Source of the DNA: Chalara sp. BL73
Lineage: Eukaryota > Ascomycota > Leotiomycetes > Helotiales
Direction of reading: 5' to 3'
Length of the DNA stretch: 64,000 bases
NCBI GenBank assembly: GCA_918026815.1
Contig: CAKJVC010000003.1
Location: 407,932 to 471,931, forward strand
Shown: piece after piece, positions 25,804 to 38,048 of the stretch
Position numbering within the stretch: position 1 is the first letter of the stretch
How the letters are laid out: each line of letters opens with the position of its first letter
Notes under the pieces: model-generated
Databases searched by the model: none
Told to the model about the DNA's origin: nothing
What the model saw: only the letters and a program-made list of their open reading frames with translations
Program-made: the position numbers and the translations under genes

Positions 25804-27953
25804 ATGAAGCTCATACAACGACAACTTGCAAGGCCTTCAAGATTGTATTTTCCAAAACAAATCTTAAAGCAACGCCAAAATTCTCGCTTTTTGGGCATCA
25901 CAGGATCTCAAAATATTTCTGGTACTGCAGTACGCCAAAAAGAACAAGAGGATAACCCGCTACTAGAGATGGCAAAAGGTCAAAAGTTTGACCTCAAGGT
26001 CCCTAAGGGGACGAAAGACTGTACGTTCAGATCTCATGATCTTGTCTTATTCGGAAGAAAGTTTGCGACTCGCCGGCGCATTGGGCAAGCCTCGAATTAT
26101 ACCTACCACCTTGCCAGATCACTTAGTATCAGACATAGTACTGACTCACAAACAGGGCAGGGAACAGATATGGTCATCAGGGACAAGATATTTGCAACAA
26201 TCACAGAAGTTTTCAAGCGTCACGGAGCAGTCACAATCGATACACCGGTGTTCGAGCTGAAAGAAATTCTGGCAGGGAAATATGGAGAAGACAGTAAACT
26301 TATCTATGATCTTGCCGACCAAGGTGGAGAGATATGTTCACTTCGATATGACTTGACCGTCCCATTCGCAAGGTGGCTTGCTATGAACCAAAAAGTTCAA
26401 AGTATAAAGCGGTACCACATCGCCAAGGTTTACCGAAGAGATCAACCTGCCATGACAAAAGGCCGCATGAGAGAATTCTATCAATGTGATTTCGATATTG
26501 CAGGCACATATGACGCAATGCTGCCGGATGCTGAGATTGTACGGATCATAAATGAAGTTTTCGATGGGCTAGGGTGGAAAGGGCGGTATACCATCAAGCT
26601 AAATAACAGAAAGATTCTGGACGGCCTTTTCCAGGTTTGTGGTGTGCCAGAAGAGAAAATCCGTACAATTTCTTCTGCAGTTGACAAGCTGGATAAGCTA
26701 CCCTGGACTGAGGTACGAAGGGAAATGGTAGAGGATAAAGGTCTCCCAGAAGATGTTGCAAATAAAATAGGCGAATACGTTGTTCTAAAAGGAGGCACAG
26801 ATCTATTAAGCAAGTTGCAGGCAGATGAGAATTTGGTGGCTAATGAGTCTATGAAAGAAGGTTTGGAAGACATGAAATTACTATTTGAATACCTGGAGGC
26901 TTTTGAATGCCTTGAAAGTATATCATTTGACCTCAGCTTAGCCCGTGGTCTTGATTATTATACAGGCGTCATCTATGAGGTGGTCACCGAAGGCTCGGCT
27001 GCTCCTGGTGCAGCGCCGCGGTCTTCGAAGAAGCCCTCTAAATCTGGAGATCCTGACGAGGATCGATCATCAGATCCAAGTGTGGGAGTCGGTAGTATTG
27101 CTGCAGGGGGTCGATATGATAACCTTGTTGGCATGTTCTCTGGGAAGAATAAAATTCCTTGCGTTGGTATATCTTTCGGTGTTGACAGAATTTTCTCCAT
27201 CACGAAAGCAAGAATGGCAGCCGATAAGAACGCAGAGATCATTCGCAGTAACGAGGCCGATGTGTTTGTGATGGCTATGGGTAGCAAGGGATCAACAGGA
27301 CTAGTCAAGGAAAGGTATGTGCCCATTTATGCATGTTAAATAGAACGAAAATTAACCATATTGACTGTAGACTTTCTGTCTGCTCTAAGCTATGGGCAGC
27401 AGACATAAAGGCAAGTCCAGAATGGGCTCAACCATGAACTTATATCATGCTAACACGGCTATCAGGCAGAATTTTCATATAAGATCAAGCCAAAGCTACA
27501 AAACCAATTCAAAGCGGCAGACGAGAATGGGTGAGTTGCGCACATCTCCAACCAGTCGTTTCCATGAACCTAATAACCTCAAGTGTACCATTTTCTGTGA
27601 TTTTGGGCGAAGACGAAGTTGCAGCCGGCAAGGTCAAAATCAAGGAGAATGGCCTTAGAGCAGGTCACCCCGAGAAGGAAGGAGTACTCGTTGATTTAGG
27701 TGACTTGGTTCCAGAGATCAGAAAACGTCTAGCACGCAAGGCCGAGATTGATTCAATGACCCAGGAAGCCGGAGGTTTGCGAGTGGTTGGCGGGATCAAA
27801 GGGGAGTCTGAAAAGATAACCGCATCTCTCGAGGATGGAGCAAGTGTGATCAAGGAGCCTCCAGCTGAAGAAGTGGCGCCCCCCGAGGCTACGAAAACTG
27901 CAGATGATGTTCCCTTGCCAGAGGCAGCCAGCACCTTACCCACTAGTTCCTAA
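25804..27953 (+). CDS. HTS1: Histidyl-tRNA synthetase (mitochondrial and cytosolic)
   Basis: Class II synthetase charging tRNA-His. Exons 25804-26020, 26156-27314, 27371-27410, 27466-27530 and 27584-27953 give 616 aa. Met1 opens a basic, Arg/Gln-rich presequence typical of mitochondrial import; an in-frame Met56 (25969, [17 protein letters not shown]) begins the conserved core and is the probable cytosolic start, as in yeast HTS1. Motif 2 is [20 protein letters not shown], HisA is [14 protein letters not shown], motif 3 is [11 protein letters not shown] with GISFGVDR. The anticodon-binding domain shows [19 protein letters not shown] and [12 protein letters not shown]. Intron 3 starts with GC (AAG|GCAAGT) and ends ATCAG. 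The acidic, Ala/Pro-rich C-terminal tail of about 60 residues is fungal-specific. Confidence 0.97.
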
Positions 27954-29312
27954 GAGATTAGAGCATCAAAAATGTAAAAATAGCATCGAAAAGTATAGAT
28001 TGTCAATAGAACAATGCATAGCTGGTGTTGCGATACCAAACTTGCATTTCTGGTAGAAATTTGTCTTTATTTATATATTGTGGAAGAAAGCTTTTTGAAA
28101 TGAGTGAAATCAATGCGTTGCCCTGTCTGCCGATCGCTAAGCCAGCTGAAATGCTAGGAAAATGTTTGTTTTTTTGGGGGGGGAACCGAACATCACTAAC
28201 TAGGGTTTTGACCTCCTGGCCAGGATTGAATTGGATACGGTTCCACGCATTGGAGGATGGTCAATCGAGGAGACATTTTTTCTATGATGCTGACTCCAGC
28301 GTATTTCGACGGGGCATGAAAATCGAATGTCGTGTACAGCACAGGGGGCTGGTATTGACAATATGGAGTGCCCTGCGTTGAGCAGAGGATGGGAAACAGG
28401 GGAGCGAGTCACTCACCCTTCCATTGTCGTTCCGCAACGGTTTGCTCAGGCCGTATGCTGTGGCGCACTGTAGGCAGGCGGAAGGAAGATGGCGTGAGGG
28501 TACCTGCGTATTTTCGTTTTAGGAGCCAAAGCGCACATGGCCGTTGGCTATCGCTCCGCGAAAATGTCGGAAGAAGAAGCATCACATCATCAAAACGAAC
28601 TCCCCCCATGGCATTTCGTCCTCTGAAGCAAACTAGCCAGGCACGCAAAGCCCGACGCACAGAAGTTTTAGGAGATTTTTTTCGCAGAAGTGTGATCAAG
28701 GGGTCTAAGCTGTGCAGCCATTCTGGAGAAGGCAGAGGAGGGGCCGAAACGAAACATCTGCCCGCATTGACACAATTCCCACATCTGGATCATCCTTCCG
28801 CTGCGCTTACCCAACATTGTTCCAGCTGGTAGCCCTCACCCACCGTAAGTTCAGACGAGATAAACAATTTTCATGCTATCGTCAGCCCCTGTCCATCTTA
28901 TCATATTGCACACACGGCCGCAATGATGGGGCGTGATCCTGCAGACAGGGTTTGTTTTGTAGATGTGATGGGTCGAGCGGTGCATTGAAATTTGTTGCAC
29001 TGGTGCGAGGGAGAAAATGATATAAGCTCCCTTCAATGCCTCACTTGTGTGCGCTTTGTTGTTGTTTTTGTTTGATTTTGCTAAGGACACTTGCATGACC
29101 CAAAAGTCAATTCCATTCGTTTCCCCTTACGCTGTAAGCTGTACTTTGTTCGGGATCTCTCTCCTCTTGCGTTGCTGGCTCCTCAGCTCTATCAAGGGAA
29201 AACTTCCCCTTGATTGCTTTTTTGTTGTTGGCGCACCAGGGACTAGCATATTTCCCGGACGACAATAGGAATATATTTGTGTAACAAGGCTATTGTTCAC
29301 GGAAAAGTAAAC
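27954..29312. other. Intergenic region
   Basis: About 1.36 kb between two plus-strand genes. T9-G9-type homopolymers lie at about 28,165-28,182. Purine-rich stretches occur at 28,380-28,760. No credible coding frame, repeat or RNA gene. From 29,040 onwards it is T-rich and probably holds the promoter of the next gene. Confidence 0.5.
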
Positions 29313-30566
29313 ATGGCGCGAACAGCACTCATCCCTTTTCGGTTGAGAGGCTCTTCTAATATAAATGCTATGGCGACCCTTACACCATCCGTAGCTACAA
29401 AAGAACCTCTAGAAAGCACAAGCACCCGCAAGAGACCTGTTCCTGTCACAGAGCTTCTTATATTTCCTATTACGCAGGAAGAATACAGAGAAGTCATGGA
29501 GGAGATTACGTTGCTATATCAAAAACGCCAATACAAGCAATGTTCTGCTCGCTGTGTCCAGATTCTAGAAAATATCACAGATCCAGTATTTAGTACTCCC
29601 TTGAAACCCAATACTCAAAACTAATGTATTCAGTACCGGGTCCACCCGCTCTATTTAATATATCTCTCCTTCTACGCGGCATCTTCCATGGAGATCACCG
29701 CGCGAGCTCTACATGTTAGCTCAAGCAATAAGCTACCTCTTTTCCAGAAAGCAATTGAATACTATCAGAACGCAGAGTCTCATATGGACTACGCCACATC
29801 CTCAGCAAATCCAACCCATTTCAAGGTGGTTCGGCAGCGATCATCCTCAATATCATCCAGCGTGTGCTCCTCTGTCGATTCTGTCTTCTCCAGGCCTTCC
29901 TCGATCAGATCGGCCAACTCCTCAGCACTTCCTTCTCCCACCAACTCAGTCTACGGTCTTCCAGAACTAGAGCTTGATTCGACCCACAAACGCAACATCT
30001 CAACTAGCTCTTTCAAGTCCGGATCTCCCCGAATTAAGAAAAAGGTCTCCTTCAGCGACTCGCCCACACTCGTCGGTGACGACGAAGGACGTCTCAGCGC
30101 GCGCGACTCTCTTCTCCTCGACGCCTTCCCTTCCCCACCAACCTCACCGATTCCCTTACAGACCCCACTGTTAGCTTCTCCTCCCTCCATCATCCGAACA
30201 GCCAATCAAGACAGACCAGCATCACCAGTGCCAGAACCGGGGACCATTGACACGTGCCTCCTCTCCCGCTCCATAAACCGCTATCTCACGCATCTCTCTT
30301 CCCTCCACACCCAGCTGCACTACCATATCGGCTCCGTCTCCGCACAGATCCACACCCTGAATCTCATGCGCAAAGCACGGCGATCGAATCTTCCAAACCT
30401 CTTTGAGGTGGGTGGATTAGGGATCGATGGTATAGATGCAGATGAGATGAAGAGGGTTGACCTACGGGCACGTATAGAAAGGCTCAAAGAGGCGGGCTGG
30501 AGACGGGAACGATTTAATCCTGAACGATATCAGAATCTATGTAACAACGCTTTAGAGGAGCTGTAA
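29313..30566 (+). CDS. Conserved fungal protein of unknown function, TPR/MIT-like N terminus
   Basis: A 401-aa protein from exons 29313-29585 and 29634-30566. The N-terminal 40 residues are low complexity. Helical segments follow (EEYREVMEEITLLYQKRQYK, then QCSARCVQIL, YRVHPLYLIYLSFYAASSME, LFQKAIEYYQNAE), resembling a TPR- or MIT-like helical module. A long disordered Ser/Pro-rich middle (about 160-290, SSSISSSVCSSVDSVFSRPS) precedes a C-terminal helical region ending NPERYQNLCNNALEEL. No catalytic motif, signal peptide or membrane segment. The 48-bp intron with a CTAAT branch-like word joins DP to YRVHP cleanly. The start is the first ATG in frame, in good context (AACATGG). Function unknown. 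Confidence 0.75.
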
Positions 30567-31572
30567 TGACCTATTGGGGAACGCTCCAGGTCATGCAGGG
30601 ACGGGAATAATGTATTACGAAACCACGGTAATAGCGCCTAGGGCACGAAACATGAAGTTTCGAGGCATGGACGGGTAGGCATTTAACGCACTTCTTGCTT
30701 ATGGGTTTTCTATTTGTACCATATTTACCGGCGGGTATTTATCAAGGAGCTTGGATCCTTCCAAGCATGTATAATTACAGAGCATACACGGGGGCATACG
30801 CAATACTGTATTATGATGCTACGATAGAACGAACATCAGGAATGAGAAAATATAAACAAGCACCAGCTGTCTTTAATCCCCTTGAGAAAAAAAATCAAAA
30901 AATCGTGACGAAAGTGCAAACGTATTCAGTTGTCCCAGGCTTTCGAGATCCGAAAGTTGCATATCTCTTGGCCCAGGATAGCCATGCTGCCTCCTTTTGG
31001 TGGTAACTTGCTCTGCGAATTCTATGAACTTTGGGGACTGTTCCTCGACTGATACTTGCCAAACCACAATGAAGTGCATGGGCAAGAGCACCCTCGATAA
31101 TTCGCACTTGGAAGGATGAAAGAGGCCTTTGCAGGGCGTTCATTTGTCTTTGAACCAGTATTAGTGCTGAAGAGTTAATTGCAGCAGAGGAGAGGCTTAA
31201 GCTAGAGTAAAAAATCAGTCATTTTGAGCTCTACACGAATCGATATCAGTAAAGAATATGGGCATTTTTGCAGCCCGGAGGGACCTCTCCTGTACGGAAA
31301 TTGTCCTCTATATGTCTGCTTAAGGACAGTATTCACACAAAGATCTGTTCACTGGCTCACACATGACCTTCAGCGAGCAACCAATCATCCCAAATGATTA
31401 TTTCATTTCATTCTTGGCCATGACAACAGCCATAATAATCCCACACAAGCAACGCAGTAAAACCAGGAGAATCCCATTTCGGGTATCGCTAACCCAAGTA
31501 AAGCCCTCAAACATCAAACCTCATGCGCACCGCCAGTCTATACCCATATCTTGATTGGCCATGCACTCCCTG
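30567..31572. other. Convergent intergenic region
   Basis: About 1 kb between convergent genes. A minus-strand frame ending at 30,873 encodes a 69-codon protein-like stretch from the ATG at 31,079 (VWQVSVEEQSPKFIEFAEQV) but has no start context, intron or family support. Otherwise AT-rich 3' flank. Confidence 0.45.
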
Positions 31573-33070
<1,498 letters not shown>

Positions 33071-34279
33071 AATACTTTGGGATAGTGCGTTTATAGGCCA
33101 TAGGCCACTAGGAATGTGGGATTTCGCAAACCAGATATGAAAACCAGGAAGGAAGCGGGGTGGAAAGAAGCGTGTGAACTCACAACTCATCGTGCCTGCC
33201 AATTATGTGGACAGATACGAATTGAGGGTTTCGTGCTCGTAGATGCAGCTCAAAAATATATGGATATGTTCAGGAACTTTGATCCTTTTTTTTTTTTTGA
33301 TATGATATTTGTCGTGCGATATTTCAGGTATCGAAGAGGTGGTTGCTGTATCCAGTTCAGATTGATTATCGGTTTGGTGGGGCAAGCAAGACGACGCGAG
33401 TTCCTAGGACTCTCTGAATGAAGCTGCGCTGTATTATTGTAGCTCCAAGGAAAAAGCGACTGAAGAACAAACAAAATATCTTTCCAAAAGGAGTTGGCGA
33501 GATTGATGGAAGGTAGTGTGCCTTGTATATAGGTCAGACTGTTTGCATCAGCCTAGCTCAGTCACCGGAAAGGACTCAGCCGCAGCGAAGGAAACAATTT
33601 CAGCCCAAAGAGGGAGATGAGGGGTTGGTTGGGAGGTAAGTGGCTGCTCCCGCCAGTCAGTGGCTCAGACGCAGAAGGCTATGTAGAAAAGCATACAGCA
33701 GGGAGGGGATGCTGTGGGGTGTGGGACGATCATCATTTCTCGCCGTACTGCACTGTATATGGCTATCACGTGCGCAATCTGATATTGTTGGTTCTATCAG
33801 ATGAAAATAATACAAAAACCAACAATGGATATTGTTCAACTCGCATCGTATCAAGTACTATTCAGGTATGTATATAAAAAAACCCAGCTATGTTGTGCAA
33901 CATGTTGAACGAAACCTATGGCTGAACCAGACTGTCCCACCCTCCTGTATGATCCTGAACCTGGTCACCCTTTTTTGCTGCAACAGAGCCTCATGTCACT
34001 ATCCTTATCGATACCAAAGAAATAAACCTTAAATCCTTGGCGTGCCAGCCGAGAGAGGCAGCCTTGTGAATTCTTTGACTGTGCGCATGTTTTGTCACTC
34101 TCCTCCGCATTCATACAGCTGTGGCTCCAAAACATATTTTAACACACTGAATCCCCTCTTGAAGCCACTACTTTGTATTCAACCCTCTTTCCACGTTCTC
34201 GGGGAAAAAAAAACCTCCTTGATAGTTCGGCTTGCTGCATTCGGACAAGGAGCAAAGGACGTCGCCCTGACTAAGAAGA
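33071..34279. promoter_or_regulatory. Divergent intergenic region, CaM kinase / UBE2W
   Basis: About 1.2 kb between divergent genes. A T12 run lies near 33,287-33,298. No coding frame is convincing. The CaM-kinase side (33,071-33,600) is open in places, so its 5' end may be longer than modelled. Confidence 0.45.
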
Positions 34280-34996
34280 ATGGCGACCTCAGTTGCGCCG
34301 AAGCGACTCGCAAAAGAACTTTCCAAAGTAGGGTCTAATTTATAATATATATAGGGGCTTCCAAAGAGATGCACTAAACAAATTGAGTGATATGCACGAT
34401 CGCTGGTCGACGTTCGTGGCGCGCTCGGCGCCTAAACCAGTGTTACCCGAAGTCCTCACTTCTTTGAATCATGCCGACGCTTTCTTGAACACAAGCTGAT
34501 TTGGGAATTGCAGATTCACGGCACCTTACCCGACGGGATCACTCTGGTCCATGCAGACCTGGACAATTTGGATAAGCCTTGGATGATCGACATCCAGGTT
34601 CTCGATCCAAATCCTCTATATATGAACCAGACATTCCGTTTACAATTCGTCTTCAGCCACAGATATCCCTTAGGTATTCTGCATTCTATTGATACTTGAA
34701 GGAATGTTTCTAGCTAACACCGGATAGAACCTCCAGAAGTGACCTTCGTGAGGAGCAGTACTCGACCAATCCCCATGCATCCACACATATACTCCAATGG
34801 CATAATATGCCTGGACCTACTTGGAAGCGAGGGCTGGTCACCCGTTCAGAACGTGCAGAGCATCGCCATGAGTATACAGAGTATGCTGACTGGCAATTCC
34901 AAGAATGAGCGGCCAGAGGGAGACGCATCCTTCGTTGCTAGCAACACGAGGCGGCCTCGGGACATCAGATTTGACTATCATGACGACAACTGTTAG
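34280..34996 (+). CDS. Ubiquitin-conjugating enzyme E2 W-like
   Basis: A 158-aa E2 of the UBE2W type, which in animals attaches ubiquitin to flexible N-terminal alpha-amino groups. Exons 34280-34327, 34514-34673 and 34728-34996. The UBC fold is recognisable: KRLAKELSK helix 1, WMIDIQVLDPNPLYMNQTFR, and HPHIYSNGIICLDLL, whose Cys97 is the catalytic cysteine. The C-terminal FDYHDDNC matches the characteristic UBE2W ending (W/F-x-YHDD-x-C), and the usual HPN active-site motif appears as HPH. Intron 1 is 186 bp, longer than local average. Convergent with COQ6. Confidence 0.92.
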
Positions 34997-35127
34997 ATCA
35001 CTCGCCATTCGAACCAATTATGGAGATGAAGGGACATTGAGCCCTGGAAGGCGTTCGGCGAGGACTGGGCTGGAGGCATTACATACGGTGTTCTTCATGG
35101 AGGACAGCTTGCACTTATGAATATAGC

Positions 35128-35283
35128 ATGGAGTTCTGGCAGGACAGAATGCAAGTCTCGGATATATACCAAGCGAATACCGCGATGATTTTCAGATTTC
35201 GCCACGATAACAGAACAGCAGAACATTTTATGGAGTTCTGGCAACACAGTATGTAAAGTCTGGGACATATACCAAATCAATAC
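35128..35283. repeat. Imperfect direct repeat, two copies of about 53 bp
   Basis: Copy A 35128-35180 and copy B 35230-35283 share the starting word ATGGAGTTCTGGCA and ATATACCAA near the end, with roughly 80% identity by eye, and are separated by 49 bp. The pair lies in the 373-bp convergent gap between the E2 gene and COQ6. A short minus-strand frame across it would encode two copies of an LH(T/S)VLPELH peptide. Confidence 0.8.
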
Positions 35284-35369
35284 AAGATTGATTCTCTCTC
35301 ACTTCACTGCAATCATAGTGATATTGCGTGCTTTTACTATACATTGTGATTATAACCTACAGTGAACCT

Positions 35370-36920
35370 CTATAGTATTTTTACACCAGTCCCGGCAGCT
35401 TGGGACATGAAGAACTGCTTCACAGGCTCAAGTGCGTTTACTGCCCTCAAACCGATACTCCTTAATGGTACAATAGGGCCGCTCTCGACGGCATATAGCT
35501 TATGTAGCTTATCCACGACTCCTAATAGCATATTGTTGGCAGCATATCTCTCTGCGTTGTATGGTTCGAGCGACATGCGAACTCCAATGTCCTGGCCGTG
35601 TGTGACAGCATACTGAATTGTCTTCGCTAAACTCTCCACATCGCCTTGCCCCTGATTGAGTCCCTGGCCAGCTAGAGGATGCACTGTATGAGCCGCATCT
35701 CCAACAAGAGCAACTCGTTCCCCGATATACGTATCCGCATGCCGTAACTTCAATGGGAACGAAGCTATGCTCCCTTCCTGAACCCCGACAACACGCTGAG
35801 GTATCCTCTCTACATCGACCTTAACATGCTGCTCCCTCCAAGTCAGCTCCTCTGCCTGGCCTCCATCTAAAGTATGCATATATCTCAAATCCGTCGGCGA
35901 CAACCGAAATGCAGCATTGACCATGGCAATAAACTCCCTTGGTCCCAACCCTTTCAATTTCGCTGCTAGCTCAGGCGTAGTAGACCACACCAACGTAGCA
36001 TACTCGCCCGGCAGTGGCAACATGGCAACTGGTCCCGTGGGCAAGAACCTCTGATACGCAATCTTCCCCTCCTTCCACCCGCTCCCCTCCAACTTCAGCG
36101 TAGCAACCACCCCATGGCGCTCATAATCCCATCCCCTAGATCCAATTCCCGCAAATTGCCTGACGGGACTGTTTGCACCGTCAGCCCCAACCAGTAGCCT
36201 CGCGGCCAGCTTCCTTCCCCCTTTCAAACCCACCACAGGCCAAGAGCGTAGATCAACATCCTCCCCCTCCTCCCCTAACACTATATCCTCCACCCGTTCG
36301 CCTTCCAAGATCTCCACGCCCCCTAACTCGTCCGCCCGTTTCAGCAACGCGGATGTCAAGTTTAGATTCTCGTTCATATACGCAATCGTCTTCCCCGCCT
36401 CCTCCTCCGGCCACAGGAACTCGATCCTCGCACCCGTAACCCCGTCCCAAACCTGCATCTCCTCATAACCCTGCACCCTCTCCCGCTGCACATGTTTCCA
36501 TGCCCCTATGCCCTCCAAGAACCGAACTGAAGAGGGTGTGAGTGAGGAGCAGCGGTTCGAGAACTGGGTCGAGGGTAGGGAGAAGGCGCGTGTCGCGGCA
36601 AGGGACTGGGATTCTATGAGCGCGACTTTCAGGTTTGCCGTGACAGGCGAAGATCCTGTTAATGATGTTACTCGGTTGTCCACAATTTATGTTAGAGCTT
36701 AGGTGAGCATACGAAGAGCTGCGAGGAGACTTAGCCCTGCTGGTCCGCCGCCTACGCAGACTACGTCGTAGATATCTGGGGTGGAAGTTATGGTTGCATA
36801 TTGTCTTCTTCGGCGTCCTAACTGGCGTGTGCAATTTCTGCAAACATATGATCCTATCCCCTGAGTTCGTACAGATATCTGAGAGGGATTCATGGCTCTA
36901 GTTATGGTGTGATATCCCAT
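35370..36920 (-). CDS. COQ6: Ubiquinone biosynthesis monooxygenase
   Basis: Flavoprotein C5-hydroxylase of coenzyme Q biosynthesis, mitochondrial matrix side. Exons 36713-36920 and 35370-36655 give 497 aa. An N-terminal import presequence includes RQLGRRRRQYATI. The Rossmann FAD motif is VVCVGGGPAGLSLLAALR near residue 55-70, completed across the 57-bp intron; then LLVGADGANSPVRQ (DG motif) and VALVGDAAHTVHPLAGQGLN (GD motif, flavin binding). I placed the start at the ATG at 36920 (good context, AACAATGG); another in-frame ATG about 50 bp upstream would lengthen the presequence. The middle of the gene is noticeably richer in C/G at third positions than its neighbours. Confidence 0.95.
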
Positions 36921-38048
36921 TGTTGAGTTTGAAAATGATGTATGCTGGTCATTGAGGATGATGAGCATAATCACGTGTTTTTCCGTACCTCAGACTATTC
37001 TTCAGCAATTCTCAACTAACTATAAATCGCAAACAGCCCTTGAAATAACTTTGCTATGCTCATTGAATAACTGCAAAAAAGGCATTTGCTAGGCAAGTGT
37101 GGGTCAGAATGCTCAAGCAGAAACGGCGGTTGAAGCTTGCTTACCTTCGAACATATTCTTGCAACTCAATTCTAAAGAGGTGGGCATTCTAGCTATCACG
37201 GATGGCCAGGACGGCATACTTCTACTATGCCATGCTCTCAAATCTCCCTTCATGTCACCATATACTATAGATATGCTTCCTCTAAATACGATGGCTGCGC
37301 TCAGTGTGTTAAAATCTCCGCTTTACATATCCATAAACCTTGGACCGCCCTCTTCTGCGTGTTCATAAATTCGTAATAGGACTGTATCGACTAGAATTAC
37401 TTTTCCTAATCATGATTTGTATACTCAGATTATGGGATACATGTCGTCTCGACACTACAACGATGACTAAGAGCTGTCTGGTAGAGGGTCAAATCATCCT
37501 TGAGCAGCTGAGGATTTTGGCGCGCAGCCGGTTAATCAGCAGAGAAAATATGCTGCACCTGGAAGTGCTGTAGGAGGCTCATCATCTATTGGTGGAGGTA
37601 AGAGTGTAAAGCGTTGAAACTGTAAGCAAGAAACCGACAAAGCAAAAGCAGGAGGCTGTTGACGAGATTAGTGGAAATTCAGGTACACTGCTCAACTTAA
37701 AAGTCATTTTACAATTGGATTGAAATTCTTATTTATTTTGATATGTGCATCTATGTAAGCCATTTATATAAAGCGTGCTAAAATACAAGCAAGTGGTATG
37801 CGAGGTTACGATGTGAGAAATAAGCAGCAGCAACCTAGAACTTAAGATGTGATATCTCAATTCCACGGCCCTGGGAGATCCCATTTCTGTTGTCGTGCCC
37901 GTGATATCAATATTTATCATCTTGAGGGTAGACGGCGTCGTAAAACGCAGCTAGGCGTGATGATATGAGTTGCATCGACTATTTAAGATCAATATCGTAT
38001 GACGACGTTTGCAAAGCCGCTAATAGTAGTTGTATTCAGAATAATGGT
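36921..38048. other. Intergenic region
   Basis: About 1.1 kb, COQ6 promoter and TOP1 3' flank. Only short non-conserved ORFs. No repeat or RNA gene seen. Confidence 0.5.

Noticed and set aside
28368..28832. 154-codon plus-strand ORF after HTS1
   Set aside because: Composition rich in Arg, Ser, Thr and Gln with no conserved pattern; its opposite-strand shadow is equally open.
30873..31091. Protein-like minus-strand frame in the convergent gap
   Set aside because: Short, no start context, and lies where 3' UTRs overlap.
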